Position numbers and translations under genes: made by a program | Notes under the pieces: generated by a model | What the model saw: only the letters and a program-made list of their open reading frames with translations | Databases searched by the model: none | What the model was told of the DNA's origin: nothing | Assembly (NCBI GenBank): GCA_021201335.1 | Contig: JAJQFD010000004.1 | Coordinates: 1 to 64,000 of the forward strand | DNA from: Bacteroides sp. | GTDB taxonomy: Bacteria > Bacteroidota > Bacteroidia > Bacteroidales > Bacteroidaceae | Direction of reading: 5' to 3' | DNA length: 64,000 bases | Shown here: positions 8,176-16,464 of the stretch, piece after piece | Numbering within the stretch: the first letter of the stretch is position 1 | How the letters are laid out: each line of letters begins with the position of its first letter

Positions 8176-8885
8176 GGAGTTGAAAGATTGGGACGCTTTT
8201 CATGGGAACGATAATAATATACCAGCCCATAATCCCGACATTTATCTAGCCGTTTCTCATTGGGTTGAATCTCAGCAAATCCTTTTTCAACCTCATTCCA
8301 AATTTCCAGGATGATTTCATCAGCGGTCGAACGCATAGCTGCTAATGCTTCTAAACTGCGAGTAGTAATTGCTTGGAGATTCTTTTGGCGCTCGTATCCT
8401 TCGATAAAAATATCATATCGAACTTTAACTTTCGCTATGGTAGGGTTATAAATAGGTAAACCACCCATAGAAGTGCGTCGATGCTCTCCTTCGATGATTT
8501 TTCTTCCCCATTCTACTATGGCGGTATCACTGGTTAAATCGGGCACACTAAAATTATCTGGATCCAAACTATAATATTCTTTGTGGGATTTTTTTATTTC
8601 TCCCCGAAGGACAGCCATATTCAACACCTGAATGAAATGAGACACATATAAACGGGCCAATTTTACATTAGGTTGATGCTGCCGGCTTAATTTAGCCTGA
8701 TTTTCATAACATTGCTTGTAATAATCCTGTGCTCCTTCCATTTTCCCCAGTAAGTTGCGAGCTGCACTCAAAGATTTTAATGAAAAAACCAGATCGTGAA
8801 TATTACTCGCTTCCCCTTTTTCTACCGCTCTTTTCAGTGCTCTTATTCGAGCCTGATCGGTATTAGGCAAACGTCTATATGGCAT
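8172..8885 (-). CDS. Conserved hypothetical protein
   Basis: A 237-residue soluble protein of no family I can name. It lacks a signal peptide or membrane segment, begins MPYRRLPNTDQARIRALKRA, and is rich in helices with many charged residues. The pattern of two copies of LKSLSAARN and LEALAAMRS-like helical stretches suggests an all-alpha fold. It is translationally coupled to tatD by a 4-bp overlap and starts 9 bp after the polyprenyl synthase stop, so it is a stable member of that operon. No function is assigned. Confidence 0.8.
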   Translation of the reverse strand: MPYRRLPNTDQARIRALKRAVEKGEASNIHDLVFSLKSLSAARNLLGKMEGAQDYYKQCYENQAKLSRQHQPNVKLARLYVSHFIQVLNMAVLRGEIKKSHKEYYSLDPDNFSVPDLTSDTAIVEWGRKIIEGEHRRTSMGGLPIYNPTIAKVKVRYDIFIEGYERQKNLQAITTRSLEALAAMRSTADEIILEIWNEVEKGFAEIQPNEKRLDKCRDYGLVYYYRSHEKRPNLSTP

Positions 8886-8894
8886 ATCTATTCT

Positions 8895-9872
8895 TTAAAT
8901 CTCTCTGTACATTAAATTATGAACCATATTAATAAGTTCTGCTTTTTTTGTTTTTTCTACAGATATTTTATCTAAAACAGAAAGAGCGGCGTCATAATAC
9001 TCTTTCATTTTTTCTTCGCAACATACTTTTACACCTATTTGGTTATACAAGTTCGTAACATTTTTAATTTTTTCAATAGGCTTATAATCGGTTGCATTCA
9101 ACCAGAAAGTTAATGCTGCTAATTGCTCTTTATTGGCTTCTTCAAGAGCTCTGATCAACATATATGTTTTTTTATTGCATAAAATATCTCCTCCAGTATT
9201 TTTTCCGAATACGGCAGGATCTCCATATACATCCAGATAATCATCCTTCAACTGAAAAGCCAATCCAATATGAATGCCAAATTCATAAAGCAAATCGGCA
9301 TCCATAGATGAAGCTCCACCCAGAATACCACCCATTTTTAAGCTCACTGCCAATAACACAGCTGTTTTCAGACGAATCATTTCGATGTATTCTTCTGCTT
9401 GAACATCGTTACGGGCTTCAAAATCAACATCATACTGTTGCCCTTCACAAATTTCTCGGGCTGTGACAGAAAATAATTCCAATATTTCTTTTAAATGGAA
9501 AGTAGGTACTTTAGCAATATATTGATAGGCAATTACAAACATCGCATCACCTGATAAAATGGCTGTATTATCATTCCATACACGATGTACTGTTTTCTTT
9601 CCTCTTCGCATATCTGCCCTATCCATCAGGTCATCATGAAGAAGTGTATAATTATGAAAGATTTCAATACCGGCTGCAGGAGGAAGAGCAACAGACAAAT
9701 CATCATCAAAAAGATTATATGCTAATAAAAGTAAGATTGGTCGCACGCGCTTGCCACCAATACTCATTACATATTCAATGGGTTTATAAAGTTCAGCCGG
9801 AGGACGAATAATAGGAATTTCCGATATATATATGTTAATTCTATTTTGTAATTCTTCAACAGGATATATCAT
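8895..9872 (-). CDS. Polyprenyl diphosphate synthase (trans-isoprenyl chain elongation)
   Basis: A 325-residue trans-prenyltransferase that condenses isopentenyl diphosphate onto allylic diphosphates. The first Asp-rich motif is D80-D81-L-M-D84 (LLHDDLMDRADMRRG) and the second is D210-D211-Y-L-D214 (LKDDYLDVYGDP); GGKRVRPIL near residue 40 binds diphosphate. The first motif has the DDxxD spacing rather than the DDxxxxD spacing of typical bacterial farnesyl synthases, so a geranylgeranyl or longer product is possible. The chain length cannot be fixed from sequence. It is first in the operon ending with tatD. Confidence 0.9.
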   Translation of the reverse strand: MIYPVEELQNRINIYISEIPIIRPPAELYKPIEYVMSIGGKRVRPILLLLAYNLFDDDLSVALPPAAGIEIFHNYTLLHDDLMDRADMRRGKKTVHRVWNDNTAILSGDAMFVIAYQYIAKVPTFHLKEILELFSVTAREICEGQQYDVDFEARNDVQAEEYIEMIRLKTAVLLAVSLKMGGILGGASSMDADLLYEFGIHIGLAFQLKDDYLDVYGDPAVFGKNTGGDILCNKKTYMLIRALEEANKEQLAALTFWLNATDYKPIEKIKNVTNLYNQIGVKVCCEEKMKEYYDAALSVLDKISVEKTKKAELINMVHNLMYREI

Positions 9873-9890
9873 CGATTTGCTAATATATTT

Positions 9891-9920
9891 ATAAAAAAAG
9901 GTTGCTTTCTTGCAACCTTT
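9891..9920 (-). terminator. Terminator of the tonB gene
   Basis: A 9-bp perfect stem (9897-9905 and 9912-9920) with a 6-nt loop. Read on the minus strand it is followed by a seven-T run, placing it just after the tonB stop codon. Confidence 0.85.
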
Positions 9921-9938
9921 CTTAACTGTTTTATTTTC

Positions 9939-10622
9939 TTATTGCAATCTAAACATTACAGGCACCGTATATTTTACACGCACTGCCTTTCCTCTTTGCA
10001 TACCTGGTTTCCATTTAGGCATGGTACCTACTACGCGAAGAGCTTCTTTATCCAGATACGGGTCAACACTACGAACAACCACCGGGTCTACAACAGCACC
10101 GTCTCTGTTTACAACAAACTGAATAATTACACGTCCTTGTGTGCCGTTTTCCTGAGCAATAGTCGGATATTTAATGTTTTTGCTCAAGAATTGCATCAAT
10201 GCAGCTTGTCCACCGGGGAATTCCGGCATGTTTTCTACCACTTCGAAAATAGTTTGTTCTTCTGGTTCTTCTTCTTCAATAACCACAGGAACATACTTTA
10301 CTTCAACGGCAGCTCCAGTTTCTTCTGTAGAAGCAATAATAGTTTCTTGTACATCCGCATCGTCTTCAACCACTGTCAAAACTTCCACTACTTGTGGTAC
10401 TTCGGGTGGTGGAGGAGCCTGAATTTCTTCCGGTTGAGTAATCGGAACAATTTCTTCTTCAAAAACGAGATCAGACAGCGCCTGACTGGTATCAATCACT
10501 TTATCACGTTCTGACCATTCGAACGCAACAAACATGATTGCCAGTACAATCACATAACCGATCAGCATCCAGGTACTTTTTTTACCTTCAAGATCTGCTT
10601 TGGGCGATTTTTTAACTTCCAT
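9939..10622 (-). CDS. TonB-family energy transducer
   Basis: A 227-residue protein linking an ExbB/ExbD motor to outer-membrane receptors. It has a short cytoplasmic tail, one membrane helix (about residues 17-35, MLIGYVIVLAIMFVAF), a Pro/Glu/Val-rich periplasmic spacer (PEEIQAPPPPEVPQ), and a C-terminal TonB domain with FPGGQAALMQFLSKNIKYP and GRVIIQFVVNRDGAV. The in-frame ATG at 10679 lies upstream of the promoter box at 10660-10667, so the start at 10622 is chosen. It is monocistronic. The exbB/exbD operon 3 kb away is a plausible partner, though Bacteroidales carry many TonB proteins. Confidence 0.92.
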   Translation of the reverse strand: MEVKKSPKADLEGKKSTWMLIGYVIVLAIMFVAFEWSERDKVIDTSQALSDLVFEEEIVPITQPEEIQAPPPPEVPQVVEVLTVVEDDADVQETIIASTEETGAAVEVKYVPVVIEEEEPEEQTIFEVVENMPEFPGGQAALMQFLSKNIKYPTIAQENGTQGRVIIQFVVNRDGAVVDPVVVRSVDPYLDKEALRVVGTMPKWKPGMQRGKAVRVKYTVPVMFRLQ

Positions 10623-10659
10623 AACTATATCTAATTTTAAATGTGTTTCCCACTCGAGG

Positions 10660-10667
10660 CAAATATA
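10660..10667 (-). promoter_or_regulatory. -7 promoter box of tonB
   Basis: TATATTTG on the minus strand lies 37 bp before the ATG at 10622. It lies downstream of the longer open frame's start, which decides the start codon. Confidence 0.6.
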
Positions 10668-10905
10668 ACACATTTTCATTTAAAGTATTCTTTTGCCATT
10701 TATTTTTTTGTAGAATGCTTTGATTATTTTCGTTTTTTTAATGCTTCGATACCTGAATTATATAAATGTGTTTCAATAAAAAAATTAAACTATAAAATAG
10801 TACTAGTTGCCTGTGATAAGTAACATTACGACTAATGTTGCGTTGAACTATCGAAATAAAACACTATAAGTCAACTACTTACAAAGAAAACCAACGGATT
10901 TTAGT

Positions 10906-11009
10906 ATGAGACTAGTGATACTTGAATGCTGAAGAAAGCCAATAAATCAACCCGCTTAATCTATTTATATTCAGAATCTTATATAAAAAACATGAGACTA
11001 GTGATACTT
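10906..11009. repeat. 18-bp exact direct repeat
   Basis: ATGAGACTAGTGATACTT occurs at 10906-10923 and again at 10992-11009, 86 bp apart start to start. The DNA between is unrelated AT-rich sequence. Confidence 0.85.
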
Positions 11010-11092
11010 TTGATAGATAATTATTAATAAGAGAGAGTGAATTAAGTGAAAAGATCAATCAGCCAAAAGAAGAAGTTCTTTTAAGTCATAGC

Positions 11093-11136
11093 TCCGGTAG
11101 AATTTGTCCCAAGTTCCGGCAGCATTTGAAGTAAAC
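11093..11136. repeat. 22-bp-period CCGG repeat array, site A (two units)
   Basis: Two units, 11093-11114 (TCCGGTAGAATTTG...) and 11115-11136 (TCCGGCAGCATTTG...), with CCGG exactly 22 bp apart. The same motif and period occur at 32401-32482 and 59832-59912. Confidence 0.75.
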
Positions 11137-11261
11137 AGAATAGGCTTTCACATCATCTTTAAGTAGCATTCTCCCTTTATTTCAATAAGCCATTATAAAA
11201 AGCGCATATTTATATTATCAGTAGCCTATTTCGATAGAATGTTATTATATTGTGTATTAAT

Positions 11262-11330
11262 TTGTTTCATAATGGATTGCTTTTTGATGATAATGCATTG
11301 AGTTATCTCCATAAAGTATTGAGTTACGAA
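11262..11330. repeat. Decayed copy of the ATTGAGTTAT palindromic element
   Basis: TAATGCATTGAGTTAT (11291-11306) followed by CATAA matches 49022-49037 and what follows in the perfect palindrome at 48978-49054. The flanking GATTGCTTT word also aligns. The inverted symmetry is largely lost here. Confidence 0.6.
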
Positions 11331-11520
11331 ACACTTATAACGATGAATCGTTCACACGTATATATTTTATTTATCCCAATATATTTCTCAGATTATGCTG
11401 TAAATAATAAGAAGCAAAAGTGTCTGCGCCCAGCCTATTATGGATGTTTCAAACGGGTAAATATGTCTCAACAACCATAAATTTAGAATGGTTTCCCCGT
11501 GTTATTTATAAAAGACTATG

Positions 11521-11528
11521 TATCTTTG
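11521..11528 (+). promoter_or_regulatory. -7 promoter box of cmk-ispH
   Basis: TATCTTTG lies 29 bp before the cmk ATG. A -33 element is not clear. Confidence 0.6.
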
Positions 11529-11557
11529 AACAACAAATATAGTTCTGTAAATATTTT

Positions 11558-12256
11558 ATGTATCATGAAAAAATAACTATAGCAATAGACGGTTTTTCAT
11601 CTAGCGGTAAAAGTACTATGGCAAAAGACCTGGCAAAAGAAATTGGATATATTTACATCGATAGCGGGGCCATGTACCGGGCGGTAACTCTTTATTGTCT
11701 GGAGAATAACCTATTTACCTCTGACGATTCCATTGACATGCATGCTTTAAAACAGCAAATTGATAATATTCGAATTTCTTTCCGCTTCAATCCGACAACC
11801 CAAAAGCCGGACACTTACCTAAATGACATAAATGTAGAAAAAGAAATTCGTGGTATGGATGTATCAGAAAAAGTAAGTTTCGTAAGCACTTTGGATTTTG
11901 TTCGTAAAGCTATGGTTGCACAACAACAGGAAATGGGCAAAAAGAAAGGCATTGTTATGGATGGACGAGATATCGGAACTGCTGTATTTCCAAATGCCGA
12001 ACTCAAAATATTTGTAACAGCTTCCCCTGAAACACGCGCACAACGCCGGTATAATGAGCTTCATGAAAAAGGACAATCTGTAAGTTACGAAGAAATATTA
12101 GAAAACGTAAAAAAAAGGGATTATATTGATCAAACACGTGATATTGATCCTCTTAAACAAGCAGAAGATGCTTTACTTCTTGACAATAGCCATTTGAGTA
12201 TACAAGAACAGAAAGCCTGGCTGATGGAACAATATAATAAAGTGGTGAACTCTTAA
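11558..12256 (+). CDS. cmk: Cytidylate kinase
   Basis: Phosphorylates CMP and dCMP to the diphosphates using ATP, in pyrimidine salvage and recycling. The 232 residues match the family length. The P-loop is G12-FSSSGKS19, followed by [14 protein letters not shown] (nucleotide-monophosphate site), [31 protein letters not shown] (the core DGRDIGT motif) and the C-terminal RDxxD pattern in [19 protein letters not shown]. It is co-directional with ispH 8 bp downstream, an arrangement known in many Bacteroidetes. Confidence 0.97.
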   Translation: MYHEKITIAIDGFSSSGKSTMAKDLAKEIGYIYIDSGAMYRAVTLYCLENNLFTSDDSIDMHALKQQIDNIRISFRFNPTTQKPDTYLNDINVEKEIRGMDVSEKVSFVSTLDFVRKAMVAQQQEMGKKKGIVMDGRDIGTAVFPNAELKIFVTASPETRAQRRYNELHEKGQSVSYEEILENVKKRDYIDQTRDIDPLKQAEDALLLDNSHLSIQEQKAWLMEQYNKVVNS

Positions 12257-12264
12257 AAATAAAG

Positions 12265-13134
12265 ATGGTAAAAATCGAAATTGATCAGGAATCAGGCTTT
12301 TGTTTTGGGGTAGTTACTGCTATTAACAAAGCGGAAGAAGAATTGGCGAAAGGAAATATACTTTACTGTTTGGGAGATATCGTTCATAACAGCAAAGAAG
12401 TGGAACGTTTAAAAGAACTTGGTTTAATTACGATTAATCATGAAGAATATAAGCAATTAAGAAATGTAAAAGTACTGCTTCGCGCACATGGCGAACCTCC
12501 GGAAACATATAAAATTGCTGAACAAAACAACATCGAAATCATAGATGCTACCTGTCCCGTTGTATTGCAATTGCAGAAAAGGATAAAAAAAGAATATTTG
12601 CAACCCGAAGAAGATAAAAAACAAATTGTTATTTATGGTAAAAAAGGCCATGCGGAAGTGTTGGGTCTTGTAGGCCAAACTAATAGTAAAGCGATTGTGA
12701 TTGAAAAACCAGAAGAAGCTAATAAGCTGAACTTTAGCAAAAATATCCGGCTTTATTCACAAACAACAAAATCCCTCGATGAATTCAAAAAAATAGTACA
12801 ACATATACAAAAAAAGATTTCATCTGATGCTACTTTTTTATTTTATGATACAATCTGTCGACAGGTAGCCAACCGAATGCCGAATATCCGGAAATTTGCA
12901 GCCTCACATGATTTAATATTTTTTGTTAGTGGCAAAAAAAGTTCGAATGGAAAAATACTTTTTGAAGAATGCTTAAAGGTCAATAAGAACTCACATTTCA
13001 TTGATAACGAAACAGAGATTAATGCTTCTTTGCTCAAAAGAGCGCAATCAATAGGTATTTGTGGAGCAACATCCACACCTAAATGGTTAATGGAAGAAGT
13101 TTACAAATATATAATTTTCAAAGTTGACCAATAA
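12265..13134 (+). CDS. ispH: 4-hydroxy-3-methylbut-2-enyl diphosphate reductase
   Basis: Last step of the MEP isoprenoid pathway, reducing HMBPP to IPP and DMAPP with a [4Fe-4S] cluster. All three cluster cysteines are present: C13 (SGFCFGV), C97 (DATCPVV) and C198 (DTICRQ), at positions close to those of E. coli IspH. The RAHGEPPE segment carries a substrate-binding His. At 289 residues it is slightly short of E. coli (316), with the end at WLMEEVYKYI. It follows cmk by 8 bp. Its products feed the polyprenyl synthase encoded at 8895-9872. Confidence 0.97.
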   Translation: MVKIEIDQESGFCFGVVTAINKAEEELAKGNILYCLGDIVHNSKEVERLKELGLITINHEEYKQLRNVKVLLRAHGEPPETYKIAEQNNIEIIDATCPVVLQLQKRIKKEYLQPEEDKKQIVIYGKKGHAEVLGLVGQTNSKAIVIEKPEEANKLNFSKNIRLYSQTTKSLDEFKKIVQHIQKKISSDATFLFYDTICRQVANRMPNIRKFAASHDLIFFVSGKKSSNGKILFEECLKVNKNSHFIDNETEINASLLKRAQSIGICGATSTPKWLMEEVYKYIIFKVDQ

Positions 13135-13232
13135 TTGTCACTTATTTGTCATATTCATCCTGATTTCATAAACGTTTCTTCCCTTTTAGTGAAATAAAAG
13201 TTATCACCGACTCATCCCGTCACTCTTTTTGC

Positions 13233-13240
13233 TATATTTG
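13233..13240 (+). promoter_or_regulatory. -7 promoter box of pfkA
   Basis: TATATTTG lies 33 bp before the pfkA ATG. No good -33 TTTG is seen at the usual distance. Confidence 0.55.
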
Positions 13241-13272
13241 CACACCGAATTTAATCAGATAAAAAGATTGTT

Positions 13273-14253
13273 ATGGCAACAGTAAAATGTATTGGTATCT
13301 TAACATCAGGAGGTGATGCTCCTGGAATGAATGCCGCTGTCCGTGCGGTGACCAGAGCTGCAATTTACAAAGGATTGACAGTTAAAGGTATCTACAGAGG
13401 GTACCGAGGACTGGTGTACGATGAAATAGAAGAATTTAAAAGTCAGAACGTTAGCAATATCATACAATTGGGAGGCACTATCCTAAAAACTGCCCGTTGT
13501 GCAGAATTCATGACTCCCGAGGGCCGTAAAACAGCTTATGATACCATGCAAAAGCATGGTATTGATGCTTTAGTGATTATCGGAGGGGATGGTTCACTTA
13601 CCGGAGCCCGCATTTTTGCACAAGAATTTGATGTTCCTTGTATTGGTTTGCCGGGTACCATTGACAATGATTTGTATGGTACAGATACTACTATTGGATA
13701 TGACACAGCCTTGAATACGATTCTGGATGCAGTTGATAAAATTCGTGATACAGCCACTTCCCATGATCGCCTTTTCTTTGTAGAAGTAATGGGACGTGAT
13801 GCTGGTTTTTTAGCTCTTAATGGGGCCATTGCTTCAGGTGCCGAAGCTGCTATTATCCCCGAATTCAGTACTGAAGTTGACCAACTCGAAGAATTTATCA
13901 AAAATGGCTTCCGAAAATCCAAAAACAGTAGTATTGTTATTGTGGCCGAGAGTGAACTGACTGGCGGAGCAATGCATTACGCTGAACGGGTTAAAAAAGA
14001 ATATCCACAATATGATGTGCGTGTAACTATTCTGGGACATCTTCAACGTGGAGGAAGCCCAACTGCCCACGACCGTATCCTCGCCAGTAGACTGGGAGCG
14101 GCCGCTATTGATGCGATAATGGAAGACCAACGCAATGTAATGATGGGTATTGTACATGATGAAATCGTATATGTACCTTTCTCAAAAGCAATCAAAAATG
14201 ATAAGCCAATAAAGCGTGAACTTGTAAACGTACTGAGGGAACTTTCTATTTAA
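13273..14253 (+). CDS. pfkA: ATP-dependent 6-phosphofructokinase
   Basis: Phosphorylates fructose 6-phosphate to fructose 1,6-bisphosphate, the committed step of glycolysis. The 326-residue length fits the short bacterial PfkA type. [14 protein letters not shown] opens the protein. GGDGS (residues 104-108) and PGTIDND (127-133) have Gly where pyrophosphate-dependent enzymes carry Asp and Lys, so ATP is the likely donor. The catalytic Asp is D131. [12 protein letters not shown] and [22 protein letters not shown] form the sugar-phosphate and effector region. It is monocistronic, with its own promoter box and terminator. Confidence 0.97.
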   Translation: MATVKCIGILTSGGDAPGMNAAVRAVTRAAIYKGLTVKGIYRGYRGLVYDEIEEFKSQNVSNIIQLGGTILKTARCAEFMTPEGRKTAYDTMQKHGIDALVIIGGDGSLTGARIFAQEFDVPCIGLPGTIDNDLYGTDTTIGYDTALNTILDAVDKIRDTATSHDRLFFVEVMGRDAGFLALNGAIASGAEAAIIPEFSTEVDQLEEFIKNGFRKSKNSSIVIVAESELTGGAMHYAERVKKEYPQYDVRVTILGHLQRGGSPTAHDRILASRLGAAAIDAIMEDQRNVMMGIVHDEIVYVPFSKAIKNDKPIKRELVNVLRELSI

Positions 14254-14278
14254 ATAATTTATTCAATAATTATTTGAG

Positions 14279-14333
14279 CAAAGGATCTGTAATTCTGGCC
14301 TTATTGGGGCTGTGATACCAGATCCTTTGTTTC
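14279..14333 (+). terminator. Probable terminator of pfkA
   Basis: Perfect 11-bp arms CAAAGGATCTG (14279-14289) and CAGATCCTTTG (14319-14329) enclose a 29-nt loop that can pair further. The following T-run is weak (TTTC). Confidence 0.65.
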
Positions 14334-14427
14334 ATTATAAACGATTATCAAAAGGATAAATAAAAATCACTACCTTTACAAACACCTCTATATACTTAAA
14401 AGTAAATAGTTTTAGCTCAATACTAAC

Positions 14428-16362
14428 GTGATATCAGTAGAACAACTTAAAGTAGAATTCAATGCCACGCCATTATTTGAGGATGTGTCATACGTTATAA
14501 ATAAAAAAGACCGCATTGCGCTGGTTGGTAAAAATGGTGCAGGAAAATCTACTATGCTAAAGATATTAGCTGGCCTACAAGTACCAACCTCCGGAACTGT
14601 ATCCTTACCACGGGATACAACGGTCGGTTATCTTCCCCAGATAATGAAGTTAGCTGACACTCATACTGTGATGCAAGAGGCCGAACTTGCTTTCGGACAT
14701 GTATTCGAACAACAGGCAGCCCTGGAACAAATGAATAATGAACTTGCTAGTCGTACAGACTACGATTCGGATGAATATCATAAACTCATTGAGCGCTTTA
14801 CACAGGAGAACGAGCGCTTCCTAATGATGGGTGGAACAAATTTCCAAGCCGAAATCGAACGAACCTTAATGGGCTTAGGTTTTCGCAGAGAAGACTTTAA
14901 TCGTTCTACTTCAGAATTCAGCGGAGGCTGGCGAATGCGCATTGAATTAGCTAAATTATTATTGCGCCGACCACATGTATTACTTCTGGATGAACCGACC
15001 AACCACCTGGATATTGAATCTATTCAATGGTTAGAAACCTTTCTTTCTACACGAGCGAATGCAGTAGTATTGGTTAGTCATGACCGGGCCTTTATCAATA
15101 ATGTAACTACCCGGACCATCGAAATTTCGTGTGGGAAAATTTACGATTACCGGGTAGCCTATGATCAGTTTGTGGAACTCCGAAAAGAACGTCGCGAACA
15201 ACAGCTCAGGGCATACGAAAATCAACAAAAACAAATACAGGATACCGAAGATTTCATTGAGCGTTTTCGCTATAAAGCAACGAAAGCTGTTCAGGTACAA
15301 AGCCGCATAAAACAACTTGAAAAGATAGACCGTATTGAAGTTGACGAAGAAGATAATTCTGCTTTAAAACTCAAATTTCCACCTGCTCCCCGTTCGGGTA
15401 GTTATCCGGTAATTTGTGAAGAAGTCGCGAAATCATACGGTAATCATATTGTATTCAAGCATGTAAATCTCACCATTAACCGGGGCGAAAAAGTTGCTTT
15501 TGTAGGCAAAAACGGCGAAGGAAAATCCACCTTGGTGAAATGTATAATGAGTGAAATACCTTTTGAAGGAAAACTCACTCTTGGTCATAATGTACAAATC
15601 GGATACTTCGCTCAGAACCAGGCACAAATGCTAGAAGAAAACATCACTGTATTCGATACTATTGACCAGGTAGCTGTCGGGGACACTCGTCAGAGAATAC
15701 GAGATATATTGGGCGCATTCATGTTCGGTGGAGAAGCTTCCGATAAGAAAGTAAAAGTACTATCCGGAGGAGAACGTACCCGCCTTGCAATGATAAAACT
15801 TTTGCTTGAACCTGTCAACTTCCTTATTCTCGATGAACCCACCAATCATCTTGATATGCGTTCCAAAGATGTGTTAAAAGATGCCATTCGTGATTTTGAT
15901 GGTACGGTAATTATTGTCAGTCATGACCGGGAATTTTTGGACAGGCTTGTAACGAAAGTTTACGAATTCGGTGGAGGGATAGTAACAGAACATCTGGGTG
16001 GTATTTATGATTTCCTGCAAAAGAAAAAGATTGAAAATTTAAATCAACTCAATACTTCTGTCACCGAAAACAGAATAGAAAAAGAAAATCCAACAGAACA
16101 AACACCTTCTTCGAAAATGAGTTACGAAGAACAAAAAGAACTTAATAAAAAACAAAAAAAACTAGAAAAGCAAATAACTGATTGCGAAAAACAGATTGAA
16201 GAAGCTGAATCTGCTATTGCCATTCTGGAAGACCAAATGGCTACACCAGAAGGGGCATCCGACCTGAAACTTTATGAAAAGCACCAACAAATAAAACATC
16301 AACTCGATGAAATAGTGGAAGAATGGGAAAGAGTATCTGACGAATACGAAAAAATAAAATGA
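14428..16362 (+). CDS. ABC-F family ATPase (ribosome-associated type)
   Basis: A 644-residue soluble protein with two ABC ATPase domains and no membrane domain. Domain 1 has Walker A GKNGAGKST (35-42 region), signature SGGWRMRIELAKLLL and Walker B LLLDEPTNHLD. Domain 2 has GKNGEGKST, LSGGERTRLAMIKLLL and LILDEPTNHLD. A linker rich in Arg/Gln joins them, and a C-terminal coiled coil (about 560-640, repeated KLEKQITDCEKQIEEAE) follows, as in Uup/YheS/YdiF-type proteins. Such proteins resolve stalled translation. The start is a GTG (VIS...); no nearer ATG fits the domain start. It has no antibiotic-resistance context. Confidence 0.93.
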   Translation: MISVEQLKVEFNATPLFEDVSYVINKKDRIALVGKNGAGKSTMLKILAGLQVPTSGTVSLPRDTTVGYLPQIMKLADTHTVMQEAELAFGHVFEQQAALEQMNNELASRTDYDSDEYHKLIERFTQENERFLMMGGTNFQAEIERTLMGLGFRREDFNRSTSEFSGGWRMRIELAKLLLRRPHVLLLDEPTNHLDIESIQWLETFLSTRANAVVLVSHDRAFINNVTTRTIEISCGKIYDYRVAYDQFVELRKERREQQLRAYENQQKQIQDTEDFIERFRYKATKAVQVQSRIKQLEKIDRIEVDEEDNSALKLKFPPAPRSGSYPVICEEVAKSYGNHIVFKHVNLTINRGEKVAFVGKNGEGKSTLVKCIMSEIPFEGKLTLGHNVQIGYFAQNQAQMLEENITVFDTIDQVAVGDTRQRIRDILGAFMFGGEASDKKVKVLSGGERTRLAMIKLLLEPVNFLILDEPTNHLDMRSKDVLKDAIRDFDGTVIIVSHDREFLDRLVTKVYEFGGGIVTEHLGGIYDFLQKKKIENLNQLNTSVTENRIEKENPTEQTPSSKMSYEEQKELNKKQKKLEKQITDCEKQIEEAESAIAILEDQMATPEGASDLKLYEKHQQIKHQLDEIVEEWERVSDEYEKIK

Positions 16363-16428
16363 TAATATACCTTAAAAAAAACAATTAATTACTCGCTCAT
16401 TCTTTGGGTGTTGTATGACTATATTTTG

Positions 16429-16436
16429 TAACTTTG
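16429..16436 (+). promoter_or_regulatory. Promoter of purH and perhaps the mre operon
   Basis: TAACTTTG is a clear -7 box 28 bp before the purH ATG. TTTG at 16403-16406 is 22 bp upstream as a slightly distant -33 element. Confidence 0.6.
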
Positions 16437-16464
16437 CGCATTATACTTTCAAACAAAAAAATAA

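Larger units (their letters stand above)
10668..11520. other. Gene-free, repeat-rich intergenic region
   Basis: About 850 bp between the divergent tonB and cmk genes. No open frame looks like a gene: codon use is poor and no family is recognisable. It holds an 18-bp exact direct repeat (10906 and 10992), a two-unit piece of the 22-bp CCGG array (11093-11136), and a decayed copy of the ATTGAGTTAT palindrome (11262-11330). I see no RNA gene, but a small RNA cannot be excluded. Confidence 0.7.

Noticed and set aside
9942-10514. A 190-codon forward frame antisense to tonB
   Set aside because: It is a shadow of the Pro/Glu-rich tonB coding sequence and has no start signals or recognisable motifs.
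11250-11480. A 76-codon forward frame in the tonB-cmk gap
   Set aside because: It crosses the decayed palindromic repeat, has no promoter box or conserved motif, and looks like chance in AT-rich DNA.
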